A DNA stretch of 64,000 nt, taken from the NCBI GenBank assembly GCA_020543525.1, contig JAHYIO010000004.1:1922001-1986000 (forward strand), in the 5' to 3' direction. The translations under genes were made by a program, and so were the position numbers. The notes below the pieces were generated by a model. The model made no database searches. It worked only from the letters and a program-made list of their open reading frames with translations, and was not told the DNA's origin. Numbering within the stretch: the first letter of the stretch is position 1; every line of letters begins with the position of its first letter. This stretch comes from Coriolopsis trogii (taxonomy: Eukaryota; Basidiomycota; Agaricomycetes; Polyporales; Polyporaceae). Shown here piece after piece: positions 23,731 through 33,741 of the stretch.

Positions 23731-23960
23731 TCAACGAACCGCGGCGCACACCAACGTCAAGTTCAAAACATACAGCACCTTACGGAAAGTGAGGTCGACG
23801 ACAATAGGAAGATCATACGTATCAGTAATTTGAGGCAAATTCCAGATAAAGGACTCAACCACCGCATACGAGAGTGCGTCATGCTCCTCCTATTGAGGTG
23901 GTATATCCGGGAGCCCTCAAGCGACATTCTAGGTTGGGCAAGCACTACCTGTAGCGCGAG
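23731..23960 (-). pseudogene. relic exon of an unrecognised gene (copy B)
   Basis: On the minus strand an open stretch reads DALSYAVVESFIWNLPQ and then TYDLPIVVDLTF before a GTAAGG donor. It has the look of coding sequence and resembles copy A beside terpene synthase 1, also on the minus strand. I cannot extend it into a gene or name the family. Confidence 0.3.
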
Positions 23961-24441
23961 GTAAGCAATTCATCGGAGGTACAAGATGTACGTGTATTGC
24001 GCCAAATCCGCTGGCAACTGTTTGAAATCGTTGACACTCTTCCCAGACTGCATTGAGAACATCCCGCGCGGCCCGGGTAGGAACTAGTATGTCAGCGGAT
24101 CCACAGGTCTCTCAAACCAGTATCGGATGCACACCTTGTGACAGCGAAGAGAACGTTGTAGCCCCACGTACTTGCGGCGACTATTTGGGCTTGGAGAAAA
24201 GAAGACTTCTCAGAATGACAGCGTTCAAATGATCTCCCCAAAGCGGCGCCGAGTCCGACATGATTTGACCTGTACTATCAAGCCCTCTTCGTCTTCTTGT
24301 CCAACAGAATGCCGTTGGACGGAACACTGTATGAAAGCTGACGTTGAGGGTACGTTCGAACAGGTCACCTCCATTCTATCCAACGCGCTTCGCATGTCAA
24401 TCATGCCAAGCGTATTACCACTTCTGGCATGCGCAGATAGG
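23961..24441. other. intergenic, no gene seen
   Basis: No supported feature. A plus-strand open frame running into the terpene synthase relic (24172-24501) has no family similarity before the relic begins. Confidence 0.4.
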
Positions 24442-24860
24442 ATGGCAAACTGGCGACTTCCTAGCCGTCTCTCCCCCCATTCCGACTTGTGCGAGATATA
24501 GTAGAATCATGAAGCATGGCTGAGGCCATTCCACGCCTACAATCCTGCGGCATGAAAGAAACACCACCGGAATTGGTACGTACTTTACGTCTCAAACAGT
24601 GCTTTCAACAAGGCACCGCCGCGTAGAACATGCTCAATATGCTTTAGACATACTGATTGCGCTCAGTTACCCGGCTCATACCAGAGGCGAGGTTCTCACA
24701 ACTTAAGCCTGCCATGGCACGACACGGTGGGGCTGACCATAAACAAGAGCAATGCAAAGTCGCGTGTAATCTCATGCATGTTTTCTCGGCCTTCTCGGAG
24801 TACTGACTGCTTCGACGGAGCAGGGGCTGGCAGAGCGATGGGATCTGCTGACTGTAGTTC
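24442..24860 (+). pseudogene. 5' fragment of a terpene synthase gene
   Basis: The sequence opens with MANWRLPSRLSPHSD, matching the start of terpene synthase 2, then meets a TAG at 24499. Beyond the stop, homology goes on through the rest of exon 1 (GAAGCATGGCTGAGG), exon 2 (the ALTYP/ALTFP region near 24660-24700) and part of exon 3 including the aspartate-rich region (near 24780-24830). Similarity ends at about 24860. The NSE and C-terminal parts are absent. A dead tandem copy right before the intact gene. Confidence 0.85.
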
Positions 24861-24930
24861 CGAGTCGGCGCCGCCTCATACGTCACCATGCGACAGTGGG
24901 ATATCAATTTCTTCATGCATTCCCAATCGA

Positions 24931-24937
24931 TATATAG
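24931..24937 (+). promoter_or_regulatory. TATA box of terpene synthase 2
   Basis: TATATAG about 66 bp before the start codon at 25003, mirroring the layout of terpene synthase 1. Confidence 0.55.
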
Positions 24938-25002
24938 CAGGACATGTTCACGACACAAGCAATCAGGCCAACTTCCCCCAATCCGTCCGTCTCCCCCCCA
25001 TC

Positions 25003-26270
25003 ATGTCACACACAATACGTCTTCCAGTCACTATGGCCGACTGGCCGCTCCCTCGTCGTCTCTCCCCCCATTATGACTCGGGCGAGGTTGTGAAGGAGTG
25101 TGAAGCATGGCTGAGGTCGTTTCACGTCCACAGTCCTGCTGCCCAAAAGGCACAAGACGCGGCAAAGTTTGGTACGTCGGAGACAGTCCTATCTACGAGC
25201 CTCCCCGTGGTTTACGGTGCTGCATGATATACAGGATTGCTGGCTGCGCTCACCTACCCGAATCACTCAAAAGGTTAGTCTCCATGTTCCTGTGTCCTGG
25301 GCAGATAAGTCTTATTCGGCACCAGAGCAATTCAGGATCGCGTGCATCGCCATACTCGTAGTATTCTACATCGACGATTACACGGATGACCTCGACGAAG
25401 CAGGAGTTCGAGTAGTAGCGGACGTCTGTATTTCCGCCGTGCGCGATCCGTTGAGACCACGTCCCAAAGGCGAATTGGTTGTTGGAGAGATGGTGAGACA
25501 GTACGTAGCAACGTCACTGATTCCACTCTCGTATCACCCCAGGACACTCAACCACTCTGTCCCCCTCCCGCCAGGTTCTGGAGCTACGCTAGTCAGCACG
25601 CCACACCAACAGCTCGAGCTCGATTTGAGCGCTCTTGGGAGGCCTATGTCAACGCTGTGGTGATTGAGGCTCGGGACCGAGAGCTCGGGCATTTGCGTAC
25701 TGTGGAAGAGTATATGGCGTTACGCATGCCCACCACAGCGCTAGCATCTTGCAACGCGATAGCGGAGCTTGGCCTCAACCTGCCCGACGAGGTCCACGCC
25801 CATCCGCTCCTCGAGTCTTTACGGAACGACGTGATCAAGCTCGTCATCTATGACAACGTAGGCATACAAGCTTTCAGGAGCTCGTCGTCTCATGTCGATC
25901 TCTGACGCCACGGCTGCTCACACAGGACGCCTTCTCGTACAACAAGGAGCAGGCCGCAGGACACCACTCCCACAACATAATAACTGTCGCCATGAATGAG
26001 TACAACTTTAGCCTCGACGAAACCCTCGTTTGGCTCGCCATGCGTCACAAGGAGTGTGCAAACCGCGCACTGGCGACCTGGCGGGAAGCTCTTGCCTTGT
26101 CATTCTCGCCCGAAATAGACAAGGACCTGGCTTTCTACATTGATTACCTAATAAACTGGCCACGCGGGAACGTTTGTTGGAGTTTCGAGGGAGGGAGATA
26201 CTTTGGAAGCGACGGCCTTCGGATTCAGGAGGAGAGAGTCGTCGAACTCTCTCCGCGGAAACGGCCTTGA
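25003..26270 (+). CDS. sesquiterpene synthase 2 (trichodiene-synthase-like, class I)
   Basis: Five exons (25003-25171, 25235-25273, 25326-25500, 25575-25857, 25926-26270) encode 336 residues. The aspartate-rich motif is canonical, DDYTD at 86-90, and the NSE motif is N222-D-A-F-S226-Y-N-K-E230. The N-terminal DWPLPRR motif and the C-terminal GGRYFGSDG stretch are present. All introns are GT-AG. It should cyclise farnesyl diphosphate; the product cannot be predicted. Because both metal sites are intact it is the better candidate for an active enzyme of the pair. No cytochrome P450 or other tailoring gene is visible beside it. An upstream in-frame run has no better start; the Met at 25003 fits the TATA box. 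Confidence 0.93.
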
Positions 26271-26415
26271 TGATCCATGGCGCCCGATCAATTTTGGAGT
26301 CGTAGCAACCCCAGTGAATTTATTCATGACATGATGTACGAGTAGTATTCTGGCAGTGTAGAAAAATGTATGTGCAGACTTTGAGGTCTTCGTTACTATT
26401 GGCATTCACATATCG

Positions 26416-26790
26416 TTAGTACAGTGCCTCCACCCTGATCTCGGGAACACGAACCTTCACGTCGTTTTGAGCATGTTGGCCTCTACCACAAGCGTGAGCC
26501 GCTCCTCATGTATGGTAATTGGATCGACCAAGACGACACACCCCAAATTCCCTTCCACCAGCGCGCCCAACCCCTTGGTAATACGGTCCGTCTACGCTCT
26601 CCGCAGGGCTGCGAGACTCGAGAGCACGACTCGCCGCCGTTCAGGCACTCGCAACTTGAGCGAAAGGAGAACTGGAAGCGTTCGACAACATCGCCCAAGT
26701 AAGATGGTCCACGCCCGAACTCCGGCTCGGAGCTTGCACCATCGTCAATTACGAGCAAACCCCGTGTACGGTACTTTTCGATAAACCAAG
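26416..26790 (-). pseudogene. coding-like remnant of an unrecognised gene
   Basis: Between the converging terpene synthase 2 and homoaconitase genes the minus strand has coding-like pieces in different frames: VVLSSLAALRR, then GLGALVEGNLGCVVLVDP and EERLTLVVEANMLKT, then VKVRVPEIRVEALY ending at a TAA near 26416. No intron set joins them. Probably the decayed 3' end of some gene. The family was not recognised. Confidence 0.25.
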
Positions 26791-26815
26791 AATGACACGC
26801 ACTTGTGTCCCTCGC

Positions 26816-29663
26816 TCACGCCGTCTGCTCCTTGATCGACTTCAGCACGTATCCCTCAAGCCCTCCACAGACCCACAGCTCCTGCACGCTCGCGCCCACG
26901 CGCCCAACCACGTACGTCCTCGTCTCCCCGCTCGGCCAGCGCACCTCAACCCGGCCCTCAACGACCTTCACGTCAACGGCATGGCCCTTGTTCACAGTCA
27001 GCTCCCCGTCCCTGCCTCCCGCCCCGCGCTTCCCGTCCTTCGCGTACTCGGCCGTCAGGTCCGCAACGAGCTCGGGGCTCTCGACGCACACGAGCCCGTT
27101 GTTGATCGCGTTCCGCTTGAAGATGTCCCCGAACGAGCCCGCGATGACGAGCGGCACGCCCGCCGCCTTGAGCGCCGTCGCCGCCTGCTCGCGCGACGAG
27201 CCCGTCCCAAAGTTGTACCCGGAGACGAGGATGACGCCTTGCTTCACGCTCGCGTCCGTCGCGGATGGCTGCTCTTTGCGAATGGACGCGACGAGCGCGG
27301 CGAATGCTGGATCGTAGTTCTCCATCACGACTTCCGCCTGGCGCTCGAGCGTGATGTCGTCCTGGTACGTATACTTGCCGGGGTAGAGCGCGTCCGTGTT
27401 CAGGTTGTCCTGCGGCGCAAATAGGAGCGGGCCAGAGAATGTCGCGGGGAACCCGTCGAGTACCGGCTCGTCCGCTCCGGTTGATACGGCCGCTGACTTG
27501 TCTTGAGCCGGTGTGACTAAGGAGAACTTGGGAGCACCAGGAGGGGGGAGAGCTTTGGGGTCGAGCGAGTCGGGACTAGCGATGTACCCTTTGATGGCAC
27601 TTGCCGCGACCACAGCGGGGGACGCGAGGTAGGCTTGGGCGTTCGGGTGACCCATCCGGCCCTTGTAGTTCCTGTTCGTAGCGCTGATACCGACCTCGCC
27701 CTCCTGCAGCAACCCGACGCCAAGGCCGATGCACGGTCCGCAGCCTGCGGGGAGGGGCTTTGCTCCGGCGAGTACGAGAGTCTCCCAGTCCCCACGCTTT
27801 TCCGCGTCCTGCTGAACTTCCGAGCTCGCAGCGGCGACATAGAATTCCACGCCTGGCGCGACCTTATGGCCCTTCATGACCTCAGCTGCAGCAGCAATGT
27901 CAGATGCACGTGCATTCGTGCAGCTCAAGAGGTATGCTTTCTGGATCGGGATACGCTGCGACTCGAGGACCGGTAGAGGGTTGGATACCTTGACACTGTT
28001 CGGGCCGGATACGTGCGGCACAAGAGTGGAGAGGTCTAAAACAAGGTGTGAAGCGTACGCGGCGTCAGGATCCGAAGTGAGGTTCGTCGTACGCAAAGCG
28101 TCTAGACGAGCGCGATTGATACGAGGATGTTCGGGTGGCGGGGGGATAGACGACGAGAGTGAGGGGCTCGAAAACGTGCGGAGCTCTAGCCGCTTCAAAG
28201 CGCGTTCGTACCAATCCAGTGTAACGTCGTCGACCGGAAACACGCCTGCCAGCGCACCCCACTCGGTCGTCATGTTCGCGATCGTAAGCCGGTCGTCTAC
28301 CGAAAGTGCCGCAATACCGTCGCCGGAGAACTCGATGGCGCCGTTGAGTACCTCGTCCTTGTTGAAGTACCCACAGAGGGCAACAATAACGTCCTTGCCC
28401 GTCACGCCCGGAGGAAGCTTGCCCTTGAGCTCGACCTTGATCATCCGCGGTACCTGCCACCATGTCTTGCCAGTCGCCCAAAGTGCGGCTGCGTCCGTGC
28501 GCACGATGGGGGTGCCAACGCAACCGATGCCGCCGTACATATTGCTGTGGCTGTCGCTCGCGACAGTGAGAGTGTGGGGGAACGCATATCCTTCCTCAAC
28601 GAGGACCTGGTGGCCGATACCACGGCCTGCGGGGTAGAAATCGATACCGTGTTGCCGAGCAAAAGCCTCAATCGAGGCATACTTGGACAGGTTCTTTGCA
28701 GACTTGTTCTGCACGTCATGATCGAGGGTGAAGACGAGTTGCTTCGGATTGTGCACTCGTGTAGCACCAATGGATTTGAACCTTGCAAGAGTGATTTGTC
28801 AGATAATTCTCAAACCCCATAACACAATACGAAGTGCGGTAGTGATTCCGTGAGTGGAGAACGAGGTTGGGGTCAACAGTGACGGTGAGAGACATAGTTT
28901 ACCCCTCTCGAATTTGCATATGGAAGCTTGTACCGGTAGGGCACTGCACGGGTTAAGGGGAAGATAATCCATCGACAACCCGTACCCTGGAGGGCGTTTG
29001 TATGTCCACGAAGGAGCCCTGCACTGGTTCCAGATACACCTGAACGAGGTTCGCTGCACACCTATATGCTTTGAACGCGTGCCAATGCCTACGTCCCGAC
29101 AAGCCTCAATTGCCGCTTAAGGTACTTCCTCTCCGTGTGCCGTCTGTGTACCCGTACAGTTACCCGCACGTACTCGTACCCGTGAGTTGCGGGTATGGGT
29201 CCGTACCGGTCCGGGTCTTCCTCGAAATACACGTACCCAACCCGTACCATGACCTAAGGACGGGCAAGAGGATCCGTACGAAACCGTCTTGGCCTGTACT
29301 GTGCGCGGTGAAGAGATACAAAGCACACTTTCTGTCCGCCTTGTCACCCCTGCAGAATGCATTACCTGGCGCAACGAAAGCGACGTTCCCACAACTCCGC
29401 CCAACCGACCCGCTCAAGACTCCACTGGGATAGAGCATGCGCACTTACTTGGAGATGACGGGGCCCGTGTTATCATGGGTCATGACGTGCTGAGGACGGA
29501 TCATGACATAGTCTCCTGCCTTCACCGCCTTCCCAGCCGGCCAATCCACCGCGTAGCGCTGCACGACCTTCTCGATGATAGTTTGAGGTACTCGAGTGTT
29601 CGAAGCCGTCGCAAAGGCCCTGAGCGCGGATGGGGCCTTGCTCCATCTTGATGGGATGCGCAT
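26816..29663 (-). CDS. LYS4: homoaconitase, mitochondrial
   Basis: Two exons on the minus strand (29663-29449, 28781-26816) encode 726 residues. The enzyme interconverts homocitrate and homoisocitrate through homoaconitate in the fungal alpha-aminoadipate route to lysine. A basic, Ser/Ala-rich start (about 1-18) fits a mitochondrial transit peptide. The aconitase fold is complete: VASDSHSNMYGG, GTPIVRTDAA, the 4Fe-4S ligands Cys359 (SCTN), Cys419 and Cys422 (GCGPC), and the C-terminal swivel domain with YNFGTGSSREQA. Length and order match fungal Lys4. The join falls between TGPVISK and FKSIGATR, as in the yeast protein, but the intron is 667 nt, about ten times the local norm, and carries a repeat-rich insert (see 29149-29248). 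Confidence 0.95.
29149..29248. repeat. ACCCGTAC-rich insert in the homoaconitase intron
   Basis: Within about 100 bp the motif CCCGTAC or variants (CCCGCACGTAC, CGTACCC, its complement GGGTATGGGT) occurs many times in both orientations. Such cryptically repetitive sequence is unusual for an intron. It may mark a small inserted element; ends and target duplication could not be fixed by eye. Confidence 0.5.
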
Positions 29664-30246
29664 GGCTTGCGTACTTCGTGCGCTCCCTCAGCGCAGGCGT
29701 ACGGGAGTCAAAGGAGGGAGGAGGGAGAGGATGAGGAAGTGCGGAAAAGACTCGAGTTGAGTTTGTGGCAGAACCCAGTCAGAGGTGCTGTAGACGCCCG
29801 GACGGGTCAGCGGCCCGTAAAGGGCTCATCCAATCAGCTGTCAGGAAATCCACTCCCGGGAGATCCCGTTGGATCGCGATTCACCCAACGCCATCCCACA
29901 TTGTATCATTATGTCGAACAAGTTGAGGACCGTCCTTCCCCCCACACAAGAGGTCCGTAAATCGTCTGCCTAGGGGAGACAAGTCGAACAAGGCACTCAC
30001 CACTTTCATGAATCAATCTCTACACATCAATGGACTGCGCGCGAACCTGGACAGCGTGCGACCTGACCAGCATATGATCCAAGGTTCATTTGAGCACTGG
30101 GAGCTAAGGCGGTACTGTGCCCGGAACTTCCACTGCTTATCGGAACGCTGGTAGGAGACTATACAGTAAGGTGTCCGACGTAGCAGAGAGAGCACCTTCA
30201 CACTTTTGTACCAAACGCTTCATTCGAACACTGCGAACGATCGAAT
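29664..30246. other. intergenic, divergent promoter region
   Basis: Lies between the homoaconitase start (minus) and the DUF6535 gene 3 start (plus). No additional exon is supported. Confidence 0.45.
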
Positions 30247-32479
30247 ATGACGTGCAGGCAAGACTTTGAAGAGAAAGCTGTAAGTCATTCTCATACGCAA
30301 TGAACAGCGTTCGTAGAAAACTCATTACTACCGCTACCCTCTATGCAGGTTAATGCTTTGGTTACGGGACATCATGTGGACTCGGATGATAATGGTGCGG
30401 ACCTACCTTGGGCTATTCCAACGATCCGAGTAGGTCACTATACTTATCCTAGACCATCCCTCATACACGACCTTTGATTTGACTCTCGCGCACGTGCAGG
30501 AGCTTTGGAAGGATCGCAAGCTACTATTTGATGAGAAGGAGAGAGAAGAAGCATGGGCTCGAACCGCTACAATCGTGAAGACTTATAGTGACGAGACCGT
30601 CCAGCGTTGGAATGCCGAGATAGACACTCTTCTGGTATATGTAGGCGATTTGCGATCATTCGCGCCTTCAGGGAATTTACGCCACACATTTGTATAGGCA
30701 GGCCTGTTCTCCGGCATCCTCACTGCCTTCAACGTGCAGTCGTATCAGCTGTTGCAGCCCGCCCCGCCAGACCCTCTGTTCGACGCCTTACAGCAGATCT
30801 CCGCACAACTCAGCAGCTTCTCCGTTAACCCACCTTTCATCAATTCCACACGGCCGCTCTACGTCTATCGTGAAGCATCCTCGCCTCCTCCGCCTGTACA
30901 TGCCGTTTATCTCAACACTTTGTGGTTCTCAAGTCTCATATGCAGCTTGTCGGCCGCCTCGATGGGCATCATGGTCAAGCAATGGCTGAACGAGTACAAG
31001 TCCGGGCTCTCTGGCACATCCCGCGAGATTGCCCGCCTCCGTCAGTATCGCCTCGACAACCTCCAAAAGTGGCACGTTGCTGAGATTGTCGCCATACTTC
31101 CTGTTCTCTTGCAGCTCGCTCTTCTGCTCTTTTTCTCGGGGCTGCTGGTCCTCTTGTGGAATCTTCATCGGACAGTCGCGGTTTTCTCTTCCGTCCTGAT
31201 AGGACTCCTGGCTCTATTCACCATCTGCACCATCATTCTGCCCAGCATCAGGAGCGACTGCAGCTACCTCTCACCCCTGTCCTCGGGGTTTTTCCTCCTA
31301 ACGCAGAACGCGAGGCGAGCCCTCCACCGGCTACATCGTCCCCTTGATGAGCTCGTCCGGAAGATCGCATGGTCCCATCGCAACGCGCATACCAGAGTGA
31401 GACAGGCAATGCGCCACATTGAACGCCTCGTCAACCTGTTCTTCTGCCACCCCCGCAGCGCTCTAACATGGCGCGGTCGCGAGCATCACATCATCCGCAT
31501 CAGACGCGAGAACATCGACACATCGATGGTCATGACCGCATACTCGACCACGATGAGCACGGACTACCTGGCCGACGCCTCAGTGTGTTTCACCGACCTC
31601 CGCGCGGCCTCTATCGTGGAGTGCTTCCAGCGCATATACGCGATCAACAGGCGCCATTGGGGCCCGAACCACGCCCCGCTCTTGCTCCGGCTGCAGGGGA
31701 ACGTGTGGAGCGACGTTCTGCTCTCCCTCCTCACGATTGATCCGGGCAGGAGAGGCCCGGAGTGGGACGCGGTCGTGGGCAACGTTGACCAGTACCTGTA
31801 CTTTGCGGCAACGTCGGACGACGTGGCTCGGAGCAATGCGCTCTTGACGACGCTCGCGCGCGCAGCGCTGCACCAGGACGAGCTGGGCCACGACGACCTT
31901 GCGTTTCGGATGCTCGCGCAGCTGCTCATGTGGGCAGACGTGCACGAAGTGCGCCTCGGCAGCGCCCTCCGCTACGGTATGTGATGCCCATATGCGTGTC
32001 TCCTCACCGATGTGCACTAAGCGTGATCACTTCCCCCTATTGATGCAGTCGCCGTCGCCGCACAAGAGAGGATGCGCACCCTGGCAAAGTGCACAGATCA
32101 GGCCGAGTTCCGCCGCTACTTCGACGCGCTCCGCATCCTCCTCCAATGCGCCGCGCGCTCGACGCCCGCAGACGTCTCCGCCGAAGATCACTCTCTGATA
32201 TGTGCGGCGGCTAGGCGCGGGCTGCTGGAGACGGCGGACTTGCTGCGCTCTCCGTCGTGGAACAGGGCGGTGTGCCCGGAGATGCTGCATGACGTCCTGG
32301 ACTTCCTATGCAGTGGGCCGGAGGCGGGTCGGGCACTCGTACCGCAAGGTCTGGTCGAGGTGCTGGAGACGCATATGGTGGACCTGCTGAAGGCGGAGGC
32401 GGAGGCTAGCGGGGAGACGTTCTGGGCTGCGCGCTATGAGGAAGCTGTGGGTAGGCTTCAATATATCGCCTCTCTATGA
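30247..32479 (+). CDS. DUF6535 membrane protein 3
   Basis: Five exons (30247-30279, 30349-30429, 30500-30640, 30698-31976, 32049-32479) encode 654 residues. The signature reads TYSDETVQRWNAEIDTLLVY, then AGLFSGILTAFNVQSY from residue 86. Membrane helices follow at LWFSSLICSLSAASMGIMV, IVAILPVLLQLALLLFFSGL and VLIGLLALFTICTIILP. The post-membrane block is ALTWRGREHHII...AYSTTMS. The last exon (about residue 511 on) is hydrophilic and helical in character. It is the closest relative in the window of the pseudogene at 2208-3663. The first two exons are the least certain; the Met at 30247 is in phase with everything downstream. Function unknown. Confidence 0.85.
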
Positions 32480-33741
32480 ACTGAGTAGCCCTCTTTGAGG
32501 CCTGACGGTGGCGGGAACAACTCCTTGAGTCGCGGTCAGGTCAGTGTGGGCGCTTGTCGGGAGGGGAGGCCCGGCTCGTGCCGGAGCAGTGCGGAGCGGA
32601 AGACAGGCGGCCATTCTGCTCAGTTCTCCACCACCACTACCACCACTTCCTGCTGGTTCATTCGACATTCACGCCGTTCTTTATCGCTCGCTTTCCTCAA
32701 TCCTCGTCCGTATCTCGTCCCAATCTACCTCATTTCTTCAACCGTAGTCTATTCTTCACTTCCAGTCCGCCTCTCAACACCCTCGTGCAAAGTATCATCC
32801 CACTGGCAACTTGAAGGAAATTTGAACGGGATATGCTCTACCCTAGGACCTACATGCATGAGGAAGACATCACGTTTAAACAACGTTGTGATGGAGCGAT
32901 ACGACCCGTCCTCCTCAGGGCTCGTCGCGTCAAGTCTCGCAGCTGGGTGGCATCCTCGTCTTGGGGTACACTTTCAGGCGCAGCAGGGGACTCATTCGCA
33001 GGTAGCTTTGAGCGGGACACTATGGGCGACATGCTTATGGGCGTCGAGAGCCTAGAGCTCGTAACTTGGATCTGACGGCCATGTATGCGAAGGATGGGAA
33101 CTGGGTGCAGCGCGCTCTTGGCTTGCTATCTCTCGTCGCTGCAGATTTCGCCGACCCTTATCCTAACCCCCTATAATCATCCTGAACGCCTCTATCGTTC
33201 TCCTGGCTTGAACGCGTGGTCGGACATCACGTACTACAGGACGCTGGCTCCGCAAATATGGTGAGTGAGATCGTTGCAATTGTCTTGTCTTGAGCCTTGT
33301 CGGGTGGCTTCATTTGTTGGACGTTTGTCGGAAGCCGGCGCGTTCTCTGCGTGCGTCGCGAATAAACGTCGGGGACAGATACATTCCTTCAAGTACGTGG
33401 GTTCTCTACTATCCAAGTCAAACAACTAGTACATAAGCGGAGAACAGTCTGATACAGGGCATACGTGATGAAAGACTATGCACCTGGCATAGTATGAGAC
33501 AGCGACAAGCGAAAGCGCATATGGGTGCGTAAATATGGGAGCAATATTCGATAGTCAGTTCAGAAGGAGAAATGCAGGGTCAACAGGGTGAGTCGGTAAC
33601 ACAGAACAAGAAAGTCGCGGACGCGGGATGGCAATATCAAGACAATGGTACGAAAATGTGCAGCGGAAGTCGAAGCAAATGTGAACCGAGAGAAGAGGTA
33701 TTCGTTCTGCGGGACGGGTGAAGACATTCGAGTGCACGACG
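32480..33741. other. convergent intergenic region, no gene seen
   Basis: Holds the 3' flanks of DUF6535 genes 3 and 4, which converge. A short CCACCA/CTACCA microsatellite lies near 32620-32650. No exon is supported. Confidence 0.5.

Noticed and set aside
24727..25002. Upstream extension of terpene synthase 2 in the same frame
   Set aside because: Part of it covers the relic terpene synthase in a wrong frame, and the TATA box at 24931 lies inside it.
26792..28637. Long plus-strand frames opposite homoaconitase
   Set aside because: Shadows of the GC-rich homoaconitase codons; no family similarity.
28771..28781. GGTTCAAATCC on the minus strand, a perfect tRNA B-box
   Set aside because: It is the first codons of homoaconitase exon 2 (FKSIG). 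No A-box or cloverleaf can be built around it.
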